Source of the DNA: Actinomadura sp. WMMA1423 | GTDB lineage: Bacteria > Actinomycetota > Actinomycetes > Streptosporangiales > Streptosporangiaceae | DNA: 64,000 nucleotides | NCBI RefSeq assembly: GCF_006547145.1 | Contig: NZ_CP041244.1 | Location: forward strand, 3,844,001 to 3,908,000 | Direction: 5' to 3' | In this document: piece by piece, positions 33,541 to 42,506 of the stretch | Layout of the letters: each line of letters opens with the position of its first letter | Position numbering within the stretch: the first letter of the stretch is position 1 | Translations under genes and position numbers: made by a program | The notes under the pieces: model-generated | What the model saw: only the letters and a program-made list of their open reading frames with translations | Database searches by the model: none | Told to the model about the DNA's origin: nothing

Positions 33541-34758
33541 ATGACGACCGTTTCGTGGGTCGAGGGCAGCCAGGACGGCGGCTTCGGCATCGAGAACCTG
33601 CCGTACGGGATCTTCTCTCGGCCCGGGGAACTGCCGCGCGTCGGTGTGGCCATCGGCGACCGCGTCCTCGACCTCGCCGAGATGTCGGCCGCCGGCCTGG
33701 TGGAGGACCGGCACTACTTCGCCTCCGGGTCGCTGAACGCCTTCATGGTCGCCGGACGCGCCGCCTGGCGGGCGAACCGGGAGCGCGTGACGGAGCTGCT
33801 CACCGACGAGGCCTACCGGGACCGGGTGGAGCCGCACCTGATCCCGGTCGCGGACGTGGAGATGCAGAGGCCGTTCGAGGTCGCCGACTACGTCGACTTC
33901 TACTCCTCCGAGCACCACGCGGCGAACGCGGGACGGATCATGCGGCCGGACGGCGAGCCCCTGCCGCCGAACTGGAAGCACATGCCGGTCGCCTACCATG
34001 GCCGCGCCGGGACCGTGTACCCCTCCGGGACTCCGATCATCCGGCCCTGCGGGCAGCGGCGGGCGAAGGACGACCCGGAACCCGTCTACGGCCCCTCGCA
34101 GCGCCTGGACTTCGAGGCGGAGGTCGGCTTCGTCGTGGGCGTCCCCTCCTCGGCCGGGCGGGGCGTGGCGGCCGGCGCGTTCCGCGACCACGTGTTCGGG
34201 TTCGTGCTCGTGAACGACTGGAGCGCGCGCGACATTCAGCGATGGGAGTCGCAGCCGCTCGGCCCGTTCCTCGGCAAGTCGTTCGCGACGTCGGTCTCGT
34301 CGTGGGTGGTGCCGGTCGCGGCGCTGGAGCCGGCCCGCGTGTCGCCGCCCGTCCAGGACCCCGCGCCGCTGCCCTACCTGCGGTCCGAGGAGCCGTGGGG
34401 CCTCGACCTGCACCTGGAGATCCTGATCAACGGGCGGGTGGCGGCGCGGCCGAAGTTCGCGTCGATGTACTGGACGTCCCCGCAGCAGCTCGCGCACGCC
34501 ACGGTGAACGGCGCCCCGCTCCGCACGGGCGACCTGTTCGCGTCCGGCACGGTGTCGGGACCCGAACGCGAGCAGCGCGGCTGCCTGCTGGAGCTCAGCT
34601 GGAACGGCCAGGAGCCGCTGCTGCTGGACGACGGTACGGAGCGCACGTTCCTCGAGGACGGCGACACCGTGACCCTCCGAGCCCAGGCACCGGGCGCCGC
34701 CGGCTCTCGCATCGCCCTGGGCGAGGTGACCGGCACGGTCCACCCGTCCCCCGCGTAG
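33541..34758 (+). CDS. fahA: fumarylacetoacetase
   Basis: A 405-residue fumarylacetoacetate hydrolase, last step of tyrosine/phenylalanine catabolism, cleaving fumarylacetoacetate into fumarate and acetoacetate. N-terminal SH3-like domain to about 115; catalytic domain with metal ligands and the catalytic His in DFYSSEHHAANAGRIMRP, DFEAEVGF and NDWSARDIQRWE, all at family positions. Length matches actinobacterial FahA. Transcribed alone; ATG 33541 fits. It is flanked by the minus-strand ispF, with 26 nt between the convergent stops. No homogentisate dioxygenase gene is nearby. Confidence 0.92.
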   Translation: MTTVSWVEGSQDGGFGIENLPYGIFSRPGELPRVGVAIGDRVLDLAEMSAAGLVEDRHYFASGSLNAFMVAGRAAWRANRERVTELLTDEAYRDRVEPHLIPVADVEMQRPFEVADYVDFYSSEHHAANAGRIMRPDGEPLPPNWKHMPVAYHGRAGTVYPSGTPIIRPCGQRRAKDDPEPVYGPSQRLDFEAEVGFVVGVPSSAGRGVAAGAFRDHVFGFVLVNDWSARDIQRWESQPLGPFLGKSFATSVSSWVVPVAALEPARVSPPVQDPAPLPYLRSEEPWGLDLHLEILINGRVAARPKFASMYWTSPQQLAHATVNGAPLRTGDLFASGTVSGPEREQRGCLLELSWNGQEPLLLDDGTERTFLEDGDTVTLRAQAPGAAGSRIALGEVTGTVHPSPA

Positions 34759-34784
34759 AGCAGGCGCGGAGCGCAGGCGCCGGG

Positions 34785-35276
34785 CTAGGCGGGCGGGAGG
34801 ACGAGGGCGTTGGCGATGGCCGCGAGGCCCTCGCCGCGGCCCGTGAGGCCCAGGCCGTCGGTGGTGGTGGCGGAGACGGTCACCGGGGCGCCGAACAGCG
34901 CCTCGGTGAGGGTCTTCTCCGCCTCGGCGCGACGTTTGCCGATCTTGGGCCGGTTGCCGATGATCTGGATGGCGACGTTGCCGATGGTCCAGCCGGCGTC
35001 GTCGACGCGGCGGGCCACCTCGCGCAGCAGGTCGACGCCGGACGCGCCGGACCAGCGCGGGTCCGAAGTGCCGAAGACGGCGCCGAGGTCGCCGAGACCG
35101 CAGGCCGACAGCAGCGCGTCGCAGGCGGCGTGCGCCGCGACGTCGCCGTCGGAGTGACCGGCGAGGCCGTGGCCCTCACCCGGCCATTCGAGCCCGGCCA
35201 CCCACAGGGGGCGCGGCTCGGACGAGAACGGGTGGACGTCGGTACCGACGCCCACCCGAGGGAGCCGTTCGTTCAA
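34785..35276 (-). CDS. ispF: 2-C-methyl-D-erythritol 2,4-cyclodiphosphate synthase
   Basis: A 163-residue MEP-pathway enzyme. Zinc-binding Asp/His appear in [10 protein letters not shown], the third His in [17 protein letters not shown], and the C-terminal signature [19 protein letters not shown] is complete. TTG 35276, 13 nt after the carD stop, is the preferred start; GTG 35255 leaves almost no N-terminus. It follows carD directly, and ispD, often between carD and ispF, is missing here. Confidence 0.9.
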   Translation of the reverse strand: MNERLPRVGVGTDVHPFSSEPRPLWVAGLEWPGEGHGLAGHSDGDVAAHAACDALLSACGLGDLGAVFGTSDPRWSGASGVDLLREVARRVDDAGWTIGNVAIQIIGNRPKIGKRRAEAEKTLTEALFGAPVTVSATTTDGLGLTGRGEGLAAIANALVLPPA

Positions 35277-35289
35277 CGCGGTCGGCCGC

Positions 35290-35772
35290 TCAGCTGGCCA
35301 GGACCTCGTCGAGCAGCGCCTCTGCCTTGTCCTCGTTGGTCTTCTCGGCGAGCGCGAGCTCGCTGACAAGGATCTGGCGCGCCTTGGCGAGCATCCGCTT
35401 CTCACCCGCGGACAGGCCGCGCTCCTTGTCGCGCCGCCAGAGGTCGCGGACGACCTCCGCGACCTTGTTGACATCGCCGGAGGCGAGCTTCTCAAGATTC
35501 GCCTTGTACCGGCGCGACCAGTTGGTGGGCTCTTCGGTGTAGGGTGCGCGAAGCACCTCGAACACCTTCTCCAGCCCGTCCTGGCCGACGACGTCCCGGA
35601 CGCCCACGTCCTCGACGTTCTCGACCGGGACCCGAACCGTCAGGTCGCCCTTGTCAACCTTCAGGACCAGGTAGGTCCTGTCCTCACCCTTGATGGTGCG
35701 AGTCTCGATGGCCTCGATCCGAGCAGCCCCATGGTGGGGGTAGACGACGGTGTCGCCGACCTGGAAAGTCAT
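35290..35772 (-). CDS. carD: CarD family transcriptional regulator
   Basis: A 160-residue RNA-polymerase-binding regulator (RID/Tudor domain about 1-60: [21 protein letters not shown]; helical DNA-binding part with the promoter-wedging Trp in [15 protein letters not shown]). CarD stabilises open complexes at rRNA and many housekeeping promoters. ATG 35772 is chosen (GGAAGGGG 9-15 nt upstream) over the longer frame to 35844. It is the first gene of the carD-ispF unit. Confidence 0.95.
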   Translation of the reverse strand: MTFQVGDTVVYPHHGAARIEAIETRTIKGEDRTYLVLKVDKGDLTVRVPVENVEDVGVRDVVGQDGLEKVFEVLRAPYTEEPTNWSRRYKANLEKLASGDVNKVAEVVRDLWRRDKERGLSAGEKRMLAKARQILVSELALAEKTNEDKAEALLDEVLAS

Positions 35773-36134
35773 GTGACAAGTACCCCTTCCGCTAGAACCA
35801 GGGTAGCACGGAAACGAGCGTGCCCGAACCCGCCTTCTCGACAAATGCCCAGGTCAAGCCACATATTGGGGTATTGACAAACCCCTTTATTGGTGCATCG
35901 TCGTCCAGTTCTCCACACCCAGCGTAGCCGAGGGAACACCGCGATCCAGCTCGCGCGCCTTTACCGGTAACCGGCCCCCGGGGACAAGCATCGTCGCGCC
36001 GACGGGGCGGACGGGTTCCATACTGGGATGTGAGCACGCCGGGCCGCGCGGGTACGAAGCGCCCGGAAGGGTCTTAATAGGACGGACGGGAACGCGCGTC
36101 CCGCGGGAACACCGATCGGTGAGGGAGGTGCCGC
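35773..36134. other. 362-nt divergent promoter region, carD / envelope gene
   Basis: No gene. It holds promoter-like signals: TTGACA at 35874-35879 on the plus strand and a GGGGT-N8-ACCCC inverted repeat at 35868-35885 around it. No good -10 hexamer at 17 nt was found for TTGACA. The strong ribosome site GGGAGG lies just before GTG 36135. Confidence 0.5.
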
Positions 36135-36908
36135 GTGAGGCCGGACGGCGGCGACCCGGAGCCCGACGACTACGGGCTTCCGCGCATTGACGTCGTCGTG
36201 CCCGATGACGCCCGCGAGCTGGAGCGGGACGTCGTGGCCTACCACCGCGAGAGGCGCCGCCGGCGGCGCAGGGCGCGGGTGCGGCGGCTCTACCGCCCGC
36301 TGACCCGGTTCGGGATCGCCATACCCCTCATCGCCGGGGCGCTGCTCGTCGCGCTGCTGAGCGGCGTCCTGATGACCGCGCTCGGTCCCCGTCCCGCGCC
36401 CCGGCCCACGAGCGCCCAGCTGGCTCCTCGCCCCTCCGCGAGCCCGGGCAGGGTCGGCGGGCTCCTGCCCGACCGCCGGGTCGACCTCGTGACCGCCGAC
36501 CGCACCTCGACCCGGCTGCGGGACCTGCGTCCCGGCGTGATCGCCATCGTCCCGCCCGGGTACCGGTGCGAGCGCGTGGTGGCCGAGCTCGCCGGCCGGA
36601 CGCGGGAGTACACGCTGAACTTCTGGCTCGTCGCCGACCCGCGCCCCGCGGGGGCCGGGAAGCCCGCGTCCCTGAAGGAGCTCAGGGCCTGCGCGGGCAC
36701 CGCCCACAACGGAGCACCCCAGATCCTGGAGGACCGCGACGGCGTCCTGGCCGGCGCCTACTCGCCCGCGCCCGGAACGCCCGGCCCCACCGGAACCGGC
36801 ATCACCGCCGTCTTCGTGCGGCCGGACGGCGTGGTCGGCGAGGTCGTCCGGGCGCCCCGGCCCGGACCCGCGCTCACCGGCAAGGTCGAGAGCCTCCGTT
36901 CCGGTTAG
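36135..36908 (+). CDS. single-pass membrane protein with redoxin-like extracytoplasmic domain
   Basis: A 257-residue protein: acidic N-terminus, basic stretch ([17 protein letters not shown]), transmembrane helix (about 60-82), Pro-rich linker and an external domain (about 110-257). The domain resembles thioredoxin-like redoxins in pattern (PDRRVDLVTADRTSTRLRDL followed by GVIAIVPPG), but the CxxC pair is missing, with a single Cys at YRCE, so redox activity is doubtful. Family not recognised. Start GTG follows GGGAGG. The lipoprotein gene is 183 nt downstream, same strand. Confidence 0.72.
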   Translation: MRPDGGDPEPDDYGLPRIDVVVPDDARELERDVVAYHRERRRRRRRARVRRLYRPLTRFGIAIPLIAGALLVALLSGVLMTALGPRPAPRPTSAQLAPRPSASPGRVGGLLPDRRVDLVTADRTSTRLRDLRPGVIAIVPPGYRCERVVAELAGRTREYTLNFWLVADPRPAGAGKPASLKELRACAGTAHNGAPQILEDRDGVLAGAYSPAPGTPGPTGTGITAVFVRPDGVVGEVVRAPRPGPALTGKVESLRSG

Positions 36909-37091
36909 CCTCCCGGCCGGGGCCCGCGGGCGCGTCCGCTCTCGCGGCCGCGCCCGGTTCAGGCGTGTCGGCCACCCCGGAGAGGGGTCGGCGGTGGAAC
37001 CTCGCTACGCTTCCCCTGGCGTATCTCACGCCAGCCCCACAACTCTCTGAAGCCACCTCTTCAACTGATATTTCGCGAGGAGACCGACGCC

Positions 37092-38021
37092 GTGATCCGA
37101 AACAGCCGTCGAGTGGTCGTGCTCGCCATCGCGGGCGCCGTCGCCGTCGCGCCCGTGGTCTCCGGCTGCGGCGCCGGCGAGAAGCCCCAGACCGCCGCCC
37201 CCACGCAGCTGACCGAGGGCGTCAACGTCTCGGTGCCGAAGGACAGGCCGGGCGCCGCGCAGATCGACCTGCGCCACATGTTCCTGCTGGGCCAGGAGGC
37301 GGGACGGCCGATCGCCCCGGGCGCGGACATGGCCCTCTACGGCGTGGTCATCAACCAGGTGAAGGGCCGGCAGGACCGCCTGGTCTCGGTGAGCTCCCCG
37401 GCGTTCGGCGGCGAGGCGAAGATCGACGGTGGCTCCCTCGTGCTGCCGCCCGCCGCCCAGGACGGGACGGGCAGCTTCACCAGGCTCCTCGGCAAGCCCT
37501 CGGCGACGCCGACCCCGTCGCGGCAGCAGGGCGGCAAGAAGAAGCAGCAGCCGGGCGCCTCGCCGTCCGGCGGCACGCCCTCGACCTCGCCGTCCGGCGG
37601 CGCCACGCCCGAGCCGACCGGCCAGGGCGCGACGCCGAACGTGTCCGAGACGCCGACCTCGGGGAACACCTCCGGCCCGCAGGGCGGCGGCGGCCCGTCG
37701 GCCACGCCGAACACCGGCGGCGAGCAGCCGCTGGTGGTGCTGCCCAAGCTCAACAAGGAACTGCGCGCCGGAGACACGCTCCCGCTGACGATGCGGTTCG
37801 AGCGCGCCGGGTCCGTGGAGTTCCAGATCCCCGTGGTGGCGCGGCAGGGCGAGTACACCGACTACCCGCTGCCCGACTCCCCCGCCCCGCAGTCCCCGGG
37901 CCAAACCCCCGGCCAGACGCCGAGCGGGGAGATGAGCACGTCCCCGTCCCCGGGCGCCGAGCAGGGCGGGCCGGAATCGTCGCAGTCCCCGACCACCACG
38001 GAGTCCCCAGCCGCCGCATAG
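37092..38021 (+). CDS. lipoprotein, copper-chaperone/DUF461-like with low-complexity insert
   Basis: A 309-residue secreted lipoprotein: signal peptide with lipobox VVSGCG (lipid-modified Cys26). Residues about 45-140 (IDLRHMFLLGQEAG, DMALYGVVINQVKGRQDRLVSVSSPAFGG) resemble the PCu(A)C/DUF461 fold, continued at about 215-255 (LRAGDTLPLTMRFERAGSVEFQIPVVAR). Between them is a Ser/Thr/Pro/Gly-rich insert (140-215), and the C-terminus is again low complexity. Met/His copper ligands are not obvious. Start GTG 37092 with GAGGAG upstream; a strong terminator follows. Confidence 0.78.
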   Translation: MIRNSRRVVVLAIAGAVAVAPVVSGCGAGEKPQTAAPTQLTEGVNVSVPKDRPGAAQIDLRHMFLLGQEAGRPIAPGADMALYGVVINQVKGRQDRLVSVSSPAFGGEAKIDGGSLVLPPAAQDGTGSFTRLLGKPSATPTPSRQQGGKKKQQPGASPSGGTPSTSPSGGATPEPTGQGATPNVSETPTSGNTSGPQGGGGPSATPNTGGEQPLVVLPKLNKELRAGDTLPLTMRFERAGSVEFQIPVVARQGEYTDYPLPDSPAPQSPGQTPGQTPSGEMSTSPSPGAEQGGPESSQSPTTTESPAAA

Positions 38022-38040
38022 CCGGCACCCGCACACACAG

Positions 38041-38071
38041 AACGGCCCGCCCCCTCAGGGGACGGGCCGTT
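38041..38071 (+). terminator. terminator of the lipoprotein gene
   Basis: AACGGCCCG/CGGGCCGTT stem with inner CCCC/GGGG pairs, followed by TCTTTC. A classical rho-independent structure 20 nt after the stop at 38021. Confidence 0.85.
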
Positions 38072-38337
38072 CTTTCGTGCGGTCAGTGCTCGAACTCGGA
38101 GTCCGTGCGGGCGCCCGTCGCCCACCCGTGAGGCCGCTTCCCTGAGCGGAGCCGTCCAGCAACCTCCATCGGGACCTCACAGGGCGACCAATCGGCCCTC
38201 CTTTCTCACCGTCGCGCCCCCGCAACCGGGCGCGCCGCGCGGCCCTCGCCGGTTGTCGCGGCTCTGCGATGCAGGACGGTCTCCTCTGCGGCCAAGGGCC
38301 GTGAGGGACACAAACAAGATTCAAGGAGTGCGTCGTA

Positions 38338-39540
38338 GTGACGAACCACCCCAGACAAATCAGACAATCTCGTGGGACTGCCGTCAACGCGGTCCTGACC
38401 TGCGAGGGGCTGTACTCGATCGCCTCCGGCGCCGACCGGCGACGGGTGGCGACCGCTCTCGGTGACGTGTACGACGTCGCACGCGAGATGATCGCGCCGC
38501 TGTACGTACGGGGCACGCATCGGATGCTCGCAGACCTCCGGGCAGAAGCCGCGCGCGGCGCGCTGATCGTGTTGCTGGGCCGCGACGCCCAGAACATCGG
38601 GGAGGGCATCCGCCATCTCGATCCGGCGCTGCACAAGCGGCTGGTCGAGGTCCGCACCAACCGGCCGACCATCGCGAGCGCACTGGCGGATCTGCGAATC
38701 GAGCACGGCAGGAGCTTTCCCGAGCTGGACCGCATGCTCGGGAAGCTGATTCGGAGGCCGACCGTGTCGACGGAGTCGATGGCCGGCGCGTCCGAGAACC
38801 TGATAACCCTGTTGCGCAGGGCGGGCCTGCCGGTGGACGACCCCGAACCGCCGCACGACATCATCCTGGTCGACAACGGGTTACGTGGCACGACCCGGGC
38901 GGCTCTGAAGGCGATGTACTGGCCGGACGCCAGGGCGACTCTGGTGCGTGGCTTCTACCTGTTCCGGGCGGCGGCATACGACGACCCGTGTCCGCACGCG
39001 GACAGGGGCTACCTGTTCGACCTCGAGGCGGACGCCTGCGGTGGCGGCAACAGCCTGCTGGAGTTACCGGATGATCCGCATCTGGAGGGCCTGACCTTTC
39101 GCAACAGGGCCGCGATCACGATGCTCGAGGTCCTGACCAGCGGCCCGGAACTGACGCCCGACCGGATCGACGCCCAGGGCGACCCGGTCCAGCGCCTGTA
39201 CCGAGACGCGCCCTTGCCGGAGGAGGGCATCGACCCGGGGTGCCGCTCCGCCCGCTTCTTCGACTCCCGGGTCTACGAAGGAGTGCTGCGCATCGTCCGC
39301 TGGGCCATCGGAGACTGCGCGCGGTACGCGGCCTTCCACGAACAGCGGGGCGGCGACGTCCAAGAACTGCTGCGGCCCGGGCACGAGAAACTGGTGCGCA
39401 ACGCGCGCGCCTGGGCCGGCGACCCGGCAGCCATGCATCCGGTGCTGCGCGAAGTCGCCGGCACGTACTGCTGGAGGCCCCTGGACGCCGGTCCCGCCCG
39501 CACCGTCGAGGCGGACGACCGGTCCAGCGAAGCGGCCTAG
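38338..39540 (+). CDS. protein of unknown family
   Basis: A 400-residue soluble protein I do not recognise. Two conserved-looking active-site-like segments stand out: VLLGRDAQNIGEG (about 78-90) and IILVDNGLRGTTRAAL (about 175-190). The pattern (hydrophobic strand, then Gly-Arg-Asp or Val-Asp) recalls phosphoryl-transfer or phosphoribosyl-binding loops, but no named motif is complete. Several Cys residues occur in the second half (DPCPHADRGY, CGGGNSLLEL). GTG 38338 is set by AAGGAG 9 nt upstream. It is an extra gene between the conserved lipoprotein and regX3; it may be accessory. Confidence 0.75.
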   Translation: MTNHPRQIRQSRGTAVNAVLTCEGLYSIASGADRRRVATALGDVYDVAREMIAPLYVRGTHRMLADLRAEAARGALIVLLGRDAQNIGEGIRHLDPALHKRLVEVRTNRPTIASALADLRIEHGRSFPELDRMLGKLIRRPTVSTESMAGASENLITLLRRAGLPVDDPEPPHDIILVDNGLRGTTRAALKAMYWPDARATLVRGFYLFRAAAYDDPCPHADRGYLFDLEADACGGGNSLLELPDDPHLEGLTFRNRAAITMLEVLTSGPELTPDRIDAQGDPVQRLYRDAPLPEEGIDPGCRSARFFDSRVYEGVLRIVRWAIGDCARYAAFHEQRGGDVQELLRPGHEKLVRNARAWAGDPAAMHPVLREVAGTYCWRPLDAGPARTVEADDRSSEAA

Positions 39541-39720
39541 ACTCGACCGGGTCGCGTTCCGGGCCCATCAGCGCACTTTCCGGCCCGCCCGTAGCGGCGG
39601 AGCGGAACAGTGCAGAACGACACCGCGGCCGTGGCGGCCGGGGCCGGTCCACAGACCACCCCGGCGGCCACGGCCGCTTCCGTCCCGCGAGCGACCACCG
39701 TGCCCGGCCAAAGCGCGCGG

Positions 39721-40401
39721 CTAGGGCTCGAACTTGTAGCCGAGGCCTCGGACGGTGACGATGTAGCGGGGGGTGGACGGGACTTCCTCGATCTTGGCGC
39801 GGAGGCGCTTGATGTGGACGTCCAGGGTCTTGGTGTCGCCCACGTAGTCGGCGCCCCACACGCGGTCGATCAGCTGCATGCGGGTGAGGACGCGGCCGGC
39901 GTTGCGGAGCAGCACCTCCAGCAGCTCGAACTCCTTGAGCGGGAGCTGGACGGGCTCGCCGCCGACGCTGACGACGTGCCGCTCGACGTCCATCCGGACG
40001 GGCCCGGCCTCCAGCGTGGCGGGGGTCGGCTCCTCGACCTCGCCCTGGCGGCGCAGCACGGCCCGCATCCGGGCGATCAGCTCCCGGGTGGAGAACGGCT
40101 TGGTGACGTAGTCGTCGGCGCCGAGCTCCAGGCCCACGACCTTGTCGACCTCGCTGTCCTTCGCGGTCAGCATGATCACCGGGACGTTGGACCGCGAGCG
40201 CAGCTCCCGGCACACCTCGGTGCCGGGCAGGCCGGGCAGCATCAGGTCCAGGAGCACGAGGTCGGCACCGTTGCGCTCGAAGATGTCCAGCGCGTCGGGG
40301 CCGGTGGCGGCGACGGCCACCTCGAACCCCTCCTTGCGCAGGTTGTACGACAGTGCGTCGCTGAAGGACTCCTCGTCTTCCACGACGAGCACGCGGGTCA
40401 C
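39721..40401 (-). CDS. regX3: OmpR-type response regulator (RegX3/PhoP-like)
   Basis: A 226-residue response regulator for phosphate limitation. Receiver domain 1-120: acidic pocket EDEES, phosphoacceptor Asp in LVLLDLMLPGLPG (Asp about 52), Thr in MLTAKD and Lys in VTKPFS; C-terminal winged helix about 130-226, ending VRGLGYKFEP. GTG 40401 is the start; it overlaps the histidine-kinase stop by 4 nt (GTGA). A PHO box, the type of site it should bind, lies upstream of phoU. Confidence 0.93.
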   Translation of the reverse strand: MTRVLVVEDEESFSDALSYNLRKEGFEVAVAATGPDALDIFERNGADLVLLDLMLPGLPGTEVCRELRSRSNVPVIMLTAKDSEVDKVVGLELGADDYVTKPFSTRELIARMRAVLRRQGEVEEPTPATLEAGPVRMDVERHVVSVGGEPVQLPLKEFELLEVLLRNAGRVLTRMQLIDRVWGADYVGDTKTLDVHIKRLRAKIEEVPSTPRYIVTVRGLGYKFEP

Positions 40402-41600
40402 GGTGTTGCCTCCCGGGCGGTGTTGTCTGGTGCGGCTGCGGTCGTCCCGGCGGGGCGGCGCGGTGTGTCGAGGAGCGGGAGCCGGATCGTGAACGTCGAC
40501 CCGTGCCCCTCCTTGCTCCACACCGTGATGTCGCCGCCGTGCTTGCTGGTGACGTGCTTGACGATGGCGAGGCCGAGGCCGGTGCCACCGGTCTGGCGGG
40601 AGCGGGCGGGGTCGACCCGGTAGAACCGCTCGAAGATCCGCTCGATCTCGGCGTGGGGGATGCCGATGCCCTGGTCGGTCACGTTGATCTCGACATGCCA
40701 CTCGTCGGACCTCCGGGTCGACACGACGACCCGGGTGTGCTCGGGGCTGTAGGCCACGGCGTTGTCGACGAGGTTGCGCAGCGCGGTGACCAGCAGCTCC
40801 TGGTCGGCGCGGACCCGCAGCCCGTCCTCGCCGCCGGACGCGAGGTCGATGTCCTTGGCGGCGGCCTTGATCTGGCAGCGGTCGAGCGCCTCGGCCATCA
40901 CCTCGTCGAGGTCGATCGGGGTGAGCTCGGGCAGCGGCTCGGCCCCCTGGACGCGCGACAGCGTCATCAGGTCCTGGACGAGGTTGGTCAGCCGCACCGA
41001 CTCGTACTGCATCCGGCCGGCGAACCGGCGGACGGCCTCGGGGTCGTCGGCGGCGCCCTCGACGGTCTCGGCGAGCAGGGCCAGCGCGCCCACCGGGGTC
41101 TTCAGCTCGTGGCTGACGTTCGCCACGAAGTCGCGGCGGATCGCCTCGGTGCGGTGCATCTCGGTGAGGTCCTCGGCGAGCACGAGGACGAGCCCGTGCG
41201 ACCCGAGCGGCGCGACGCGGACCGCGAACCAGCGCCCCTCGGCGCGGCGGCGGCCGCCGGCGGGCGCGACCTGGATCTCGGTCTCGCGGATCTCCCCGTC
41301 GCGGCGGACGAGCCGGGTCATGGCGAGCACCTCGTCCACCAGCAGGTGGTCGCCGCTGACCAGGCCGTACGCGCGCGCCGCCGAACTGGCCCGCAGCACC
41401 CGGTCTTCACTGTCCACAACGACGGCCGAGGACCGCAGGACGCTCAGGACCGAGGCGACGCCGGGGGGCAGGCTGCCCACCGGGTTCGCCGTGACCGTCG
41501 TCCGCTGGGCTCGCTCGCTCACCCGCACCGCCAATCCAGTCGCGAGCCCTATCGCGAGCCCGGCGAGCCCGGTCAGGCTCGCGATAATCTCGACCTCCAC
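40398..41600 (-). CDS. senX3: sensor histidine kinase (SenX3/PhoR-like)
   Basis: A 400-residue kinase: N-terminal membrane helix (about 5-25), PAS domain (about 45-150, with VVVDSEDRVLRASSAARAYG), HisKA with phospho-His in FVANVSHELKTPVGALALLAE (about 165), and HATPase with N-box NLVDNAVAYS, GIGIP, and GTGLGLAIVKHV. It is the partner of the downstream regulator. The single helix plus PAS matches SenX3, whose phosphate signal comes through PhoU and the Pst transporter. PhoU is divergent 172 nt away. Confidence 0.92.
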   Translation of the reverse strand: MEVEIIASLTGLAGLAIGLATGLAVRVSERAQRTTVTANPVGSLPPGVASVLSVLRSSAVVVDSEDRVLRASSAARAYGLVSGDHLLVDEVLAMTRLVRRDGEIRETEIQVAPAGGRRRAEGRWFAVRVAPLGSHGLVLVLAEDLTEMHRTEAIRRDFVANVSHELKTPVGALALLAETVEGAADDPEAVRRFAGRMQYESVRLTNLVQDLMTLSRVQGAEPLPELTPIDLDEVMAEALDRCQIKAAAKDIDLASGGEDGLRVRADQELLVTALRNLVDNAVAYSPEHTRVVVSTRRSDEWHVEINVTDQGIGIPHAEIERIFERFYRVDPARSRQTGGTGLGLAIVKHVTSKHGGDITVWSKEGHGSTFTIRLPLLDTPRRPAGTTAAAPDNTAREATP

Positions 41601-41673
41601 ACCTCGGATCGTAAGCGGCGATCGGAGTGACGCCCCCCGCCGGGCCTGGTCAGCGCCTTCTCGTTAGCCGAAA

Positions 41674-41706
41674 GTTCACCTTCGCCACCGGACGCGTTCA
41701 CAGCCG
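41674..41706 (+). promoter_or_regulatory. PHO box upstream of phoU
   Basis: Three 11-nt direct-repeat units: GTTCACCTTCG (41674-41684), CCACCGGACGC (41685-41695) and GTTCACAGCCG (41696-41706). The outer two match the Streptomyces PhoP unit GTTCAYYY and are exactly 22 nt apart; the middle one is degenerate. It sits 65 nt before the phoU start and 74 nt from the senX3 start, so it can serve both divergent promoters. Confidence 0.78.
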
Positions 41707-41771
41707 TAGGGCAGGCTGTGGCGTGGGCGAGTCCGCCCTGCCCCGCCCCCGTAGACATCGAAGGATTCGAA

Positions 41772-42434
41772 GTGCGCGACGCCTACCACGAGGAACTCGA
41801 CTCCCTCACCGACAGTCTGGTGGAGATGACCCGCCTCGTCCGGTCCGCGATGGCCCGCGCGGTGACCGCCCTCCTGGACGCCGACCTGCGGCTGTCGGAG
41901 GAGGTCATCAGCGGGGACGAGCACGTCAACAAGATCGATGCCGCCATCGAGGCGACGGTGTTCGACCTGATGGCCCGCCAGCAGCCCGTCGCGGGCGACC
42001 TGCGCACCCTGATCACGGCGCTGCGGATGAGCGGCGACCTGGAGCGCATGGGCGACCTCGCCGTGCACATCGCCAAGACGGCCCGGCGCCGCCATCCCGA
42101 GTCGGCGGTGCCGCCGGAGCTGCAGGCGATCGTCCTGGAGATGGGGCAGATCGCGGAGCGGATGATCGCCAAGACGGGCAGCGTGATCGCGTCGCAGGAC
42201 GTCGAGATGGGCCTCGAACTCGACGCCGACGACGACCAGATGGACCGCCTCCACCGGCGCCTGTTCGACCTCCTGCTGTCGCCGAAGTGGCAGCACGGCG
42301 TCGAGCCGGCCGTCGACATCACGCTCGCCGGCCGCTACTTCGAGCGCTTCGCCGACCACGCCGTCCACGTCGCGGAGAACGTCGTCTACCTGGTGACCGG
42401 CCAGCGCCCCGAGGAGATCATCGACACGCCCTGA
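41772..42434 (+). CDS. phoU: phosphate signalling regulator PhoU
   Basis: A 220-residue all-helical protein of two three-helix bundles. Metal-binding repeats appear as SGDEHVNKIDAAIEATVFD and later ELDADDDQMDRLHRRLFD, with a RMGDLAVHIA/RFADHAVHVAE motif in each half. PhoU keeps PhoR/SenX3 inactive when phosphate is plentiful. GTG 41772 (VRDAYHEELDSL) is the start, with AAGGA 6 nt upstream. Its promoter carries a PHO box. Confidence 0.93.
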   Translation: MRDAYHEELDSLTDSLVEMTRLVRSAMARAVTALLDADLRLSEEVISGDEHVNKIDAAIEATVFDLMARQQPVAGDLRTLITALRMSGDLERMGDLAVHIAKTARRRHPESAVPPELQAIVLEMGQIAERMIAKTGSVIASQDVEMGLELDADDDQMDRLHRRLFDLLLSPKWQHGVEPAVDITLAGRYFERFADHAVHVAENVVYLVTGQRPEEIIDTP

Positions 42435-42506
42435 CCGGCCTCCTCCCGGGCCCGGCCGGCGCGCCGGGTCTGGACGGCTTGATCATCATTCGTTAGCTTG
42501 CGCCTC

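Noticed and set aside
32236..34743. 835-codon open frame on the minus strand
   Set aside because: Antisense to the DUF2637 and fahA genes, both with clear protein features on the plus strand.
35874..35902. sigma-70-type promoter TTGACA on the plus strand
   Set aside because: No acceptable -10 hexamer at 16-18 nt, so not claimed as a promoter.
36566..38131. 521-codon frame across two genes
   Set aside because: Overlaps the membrane protein and lipoprotein genes in another frame, with a biased residue mix and no family.
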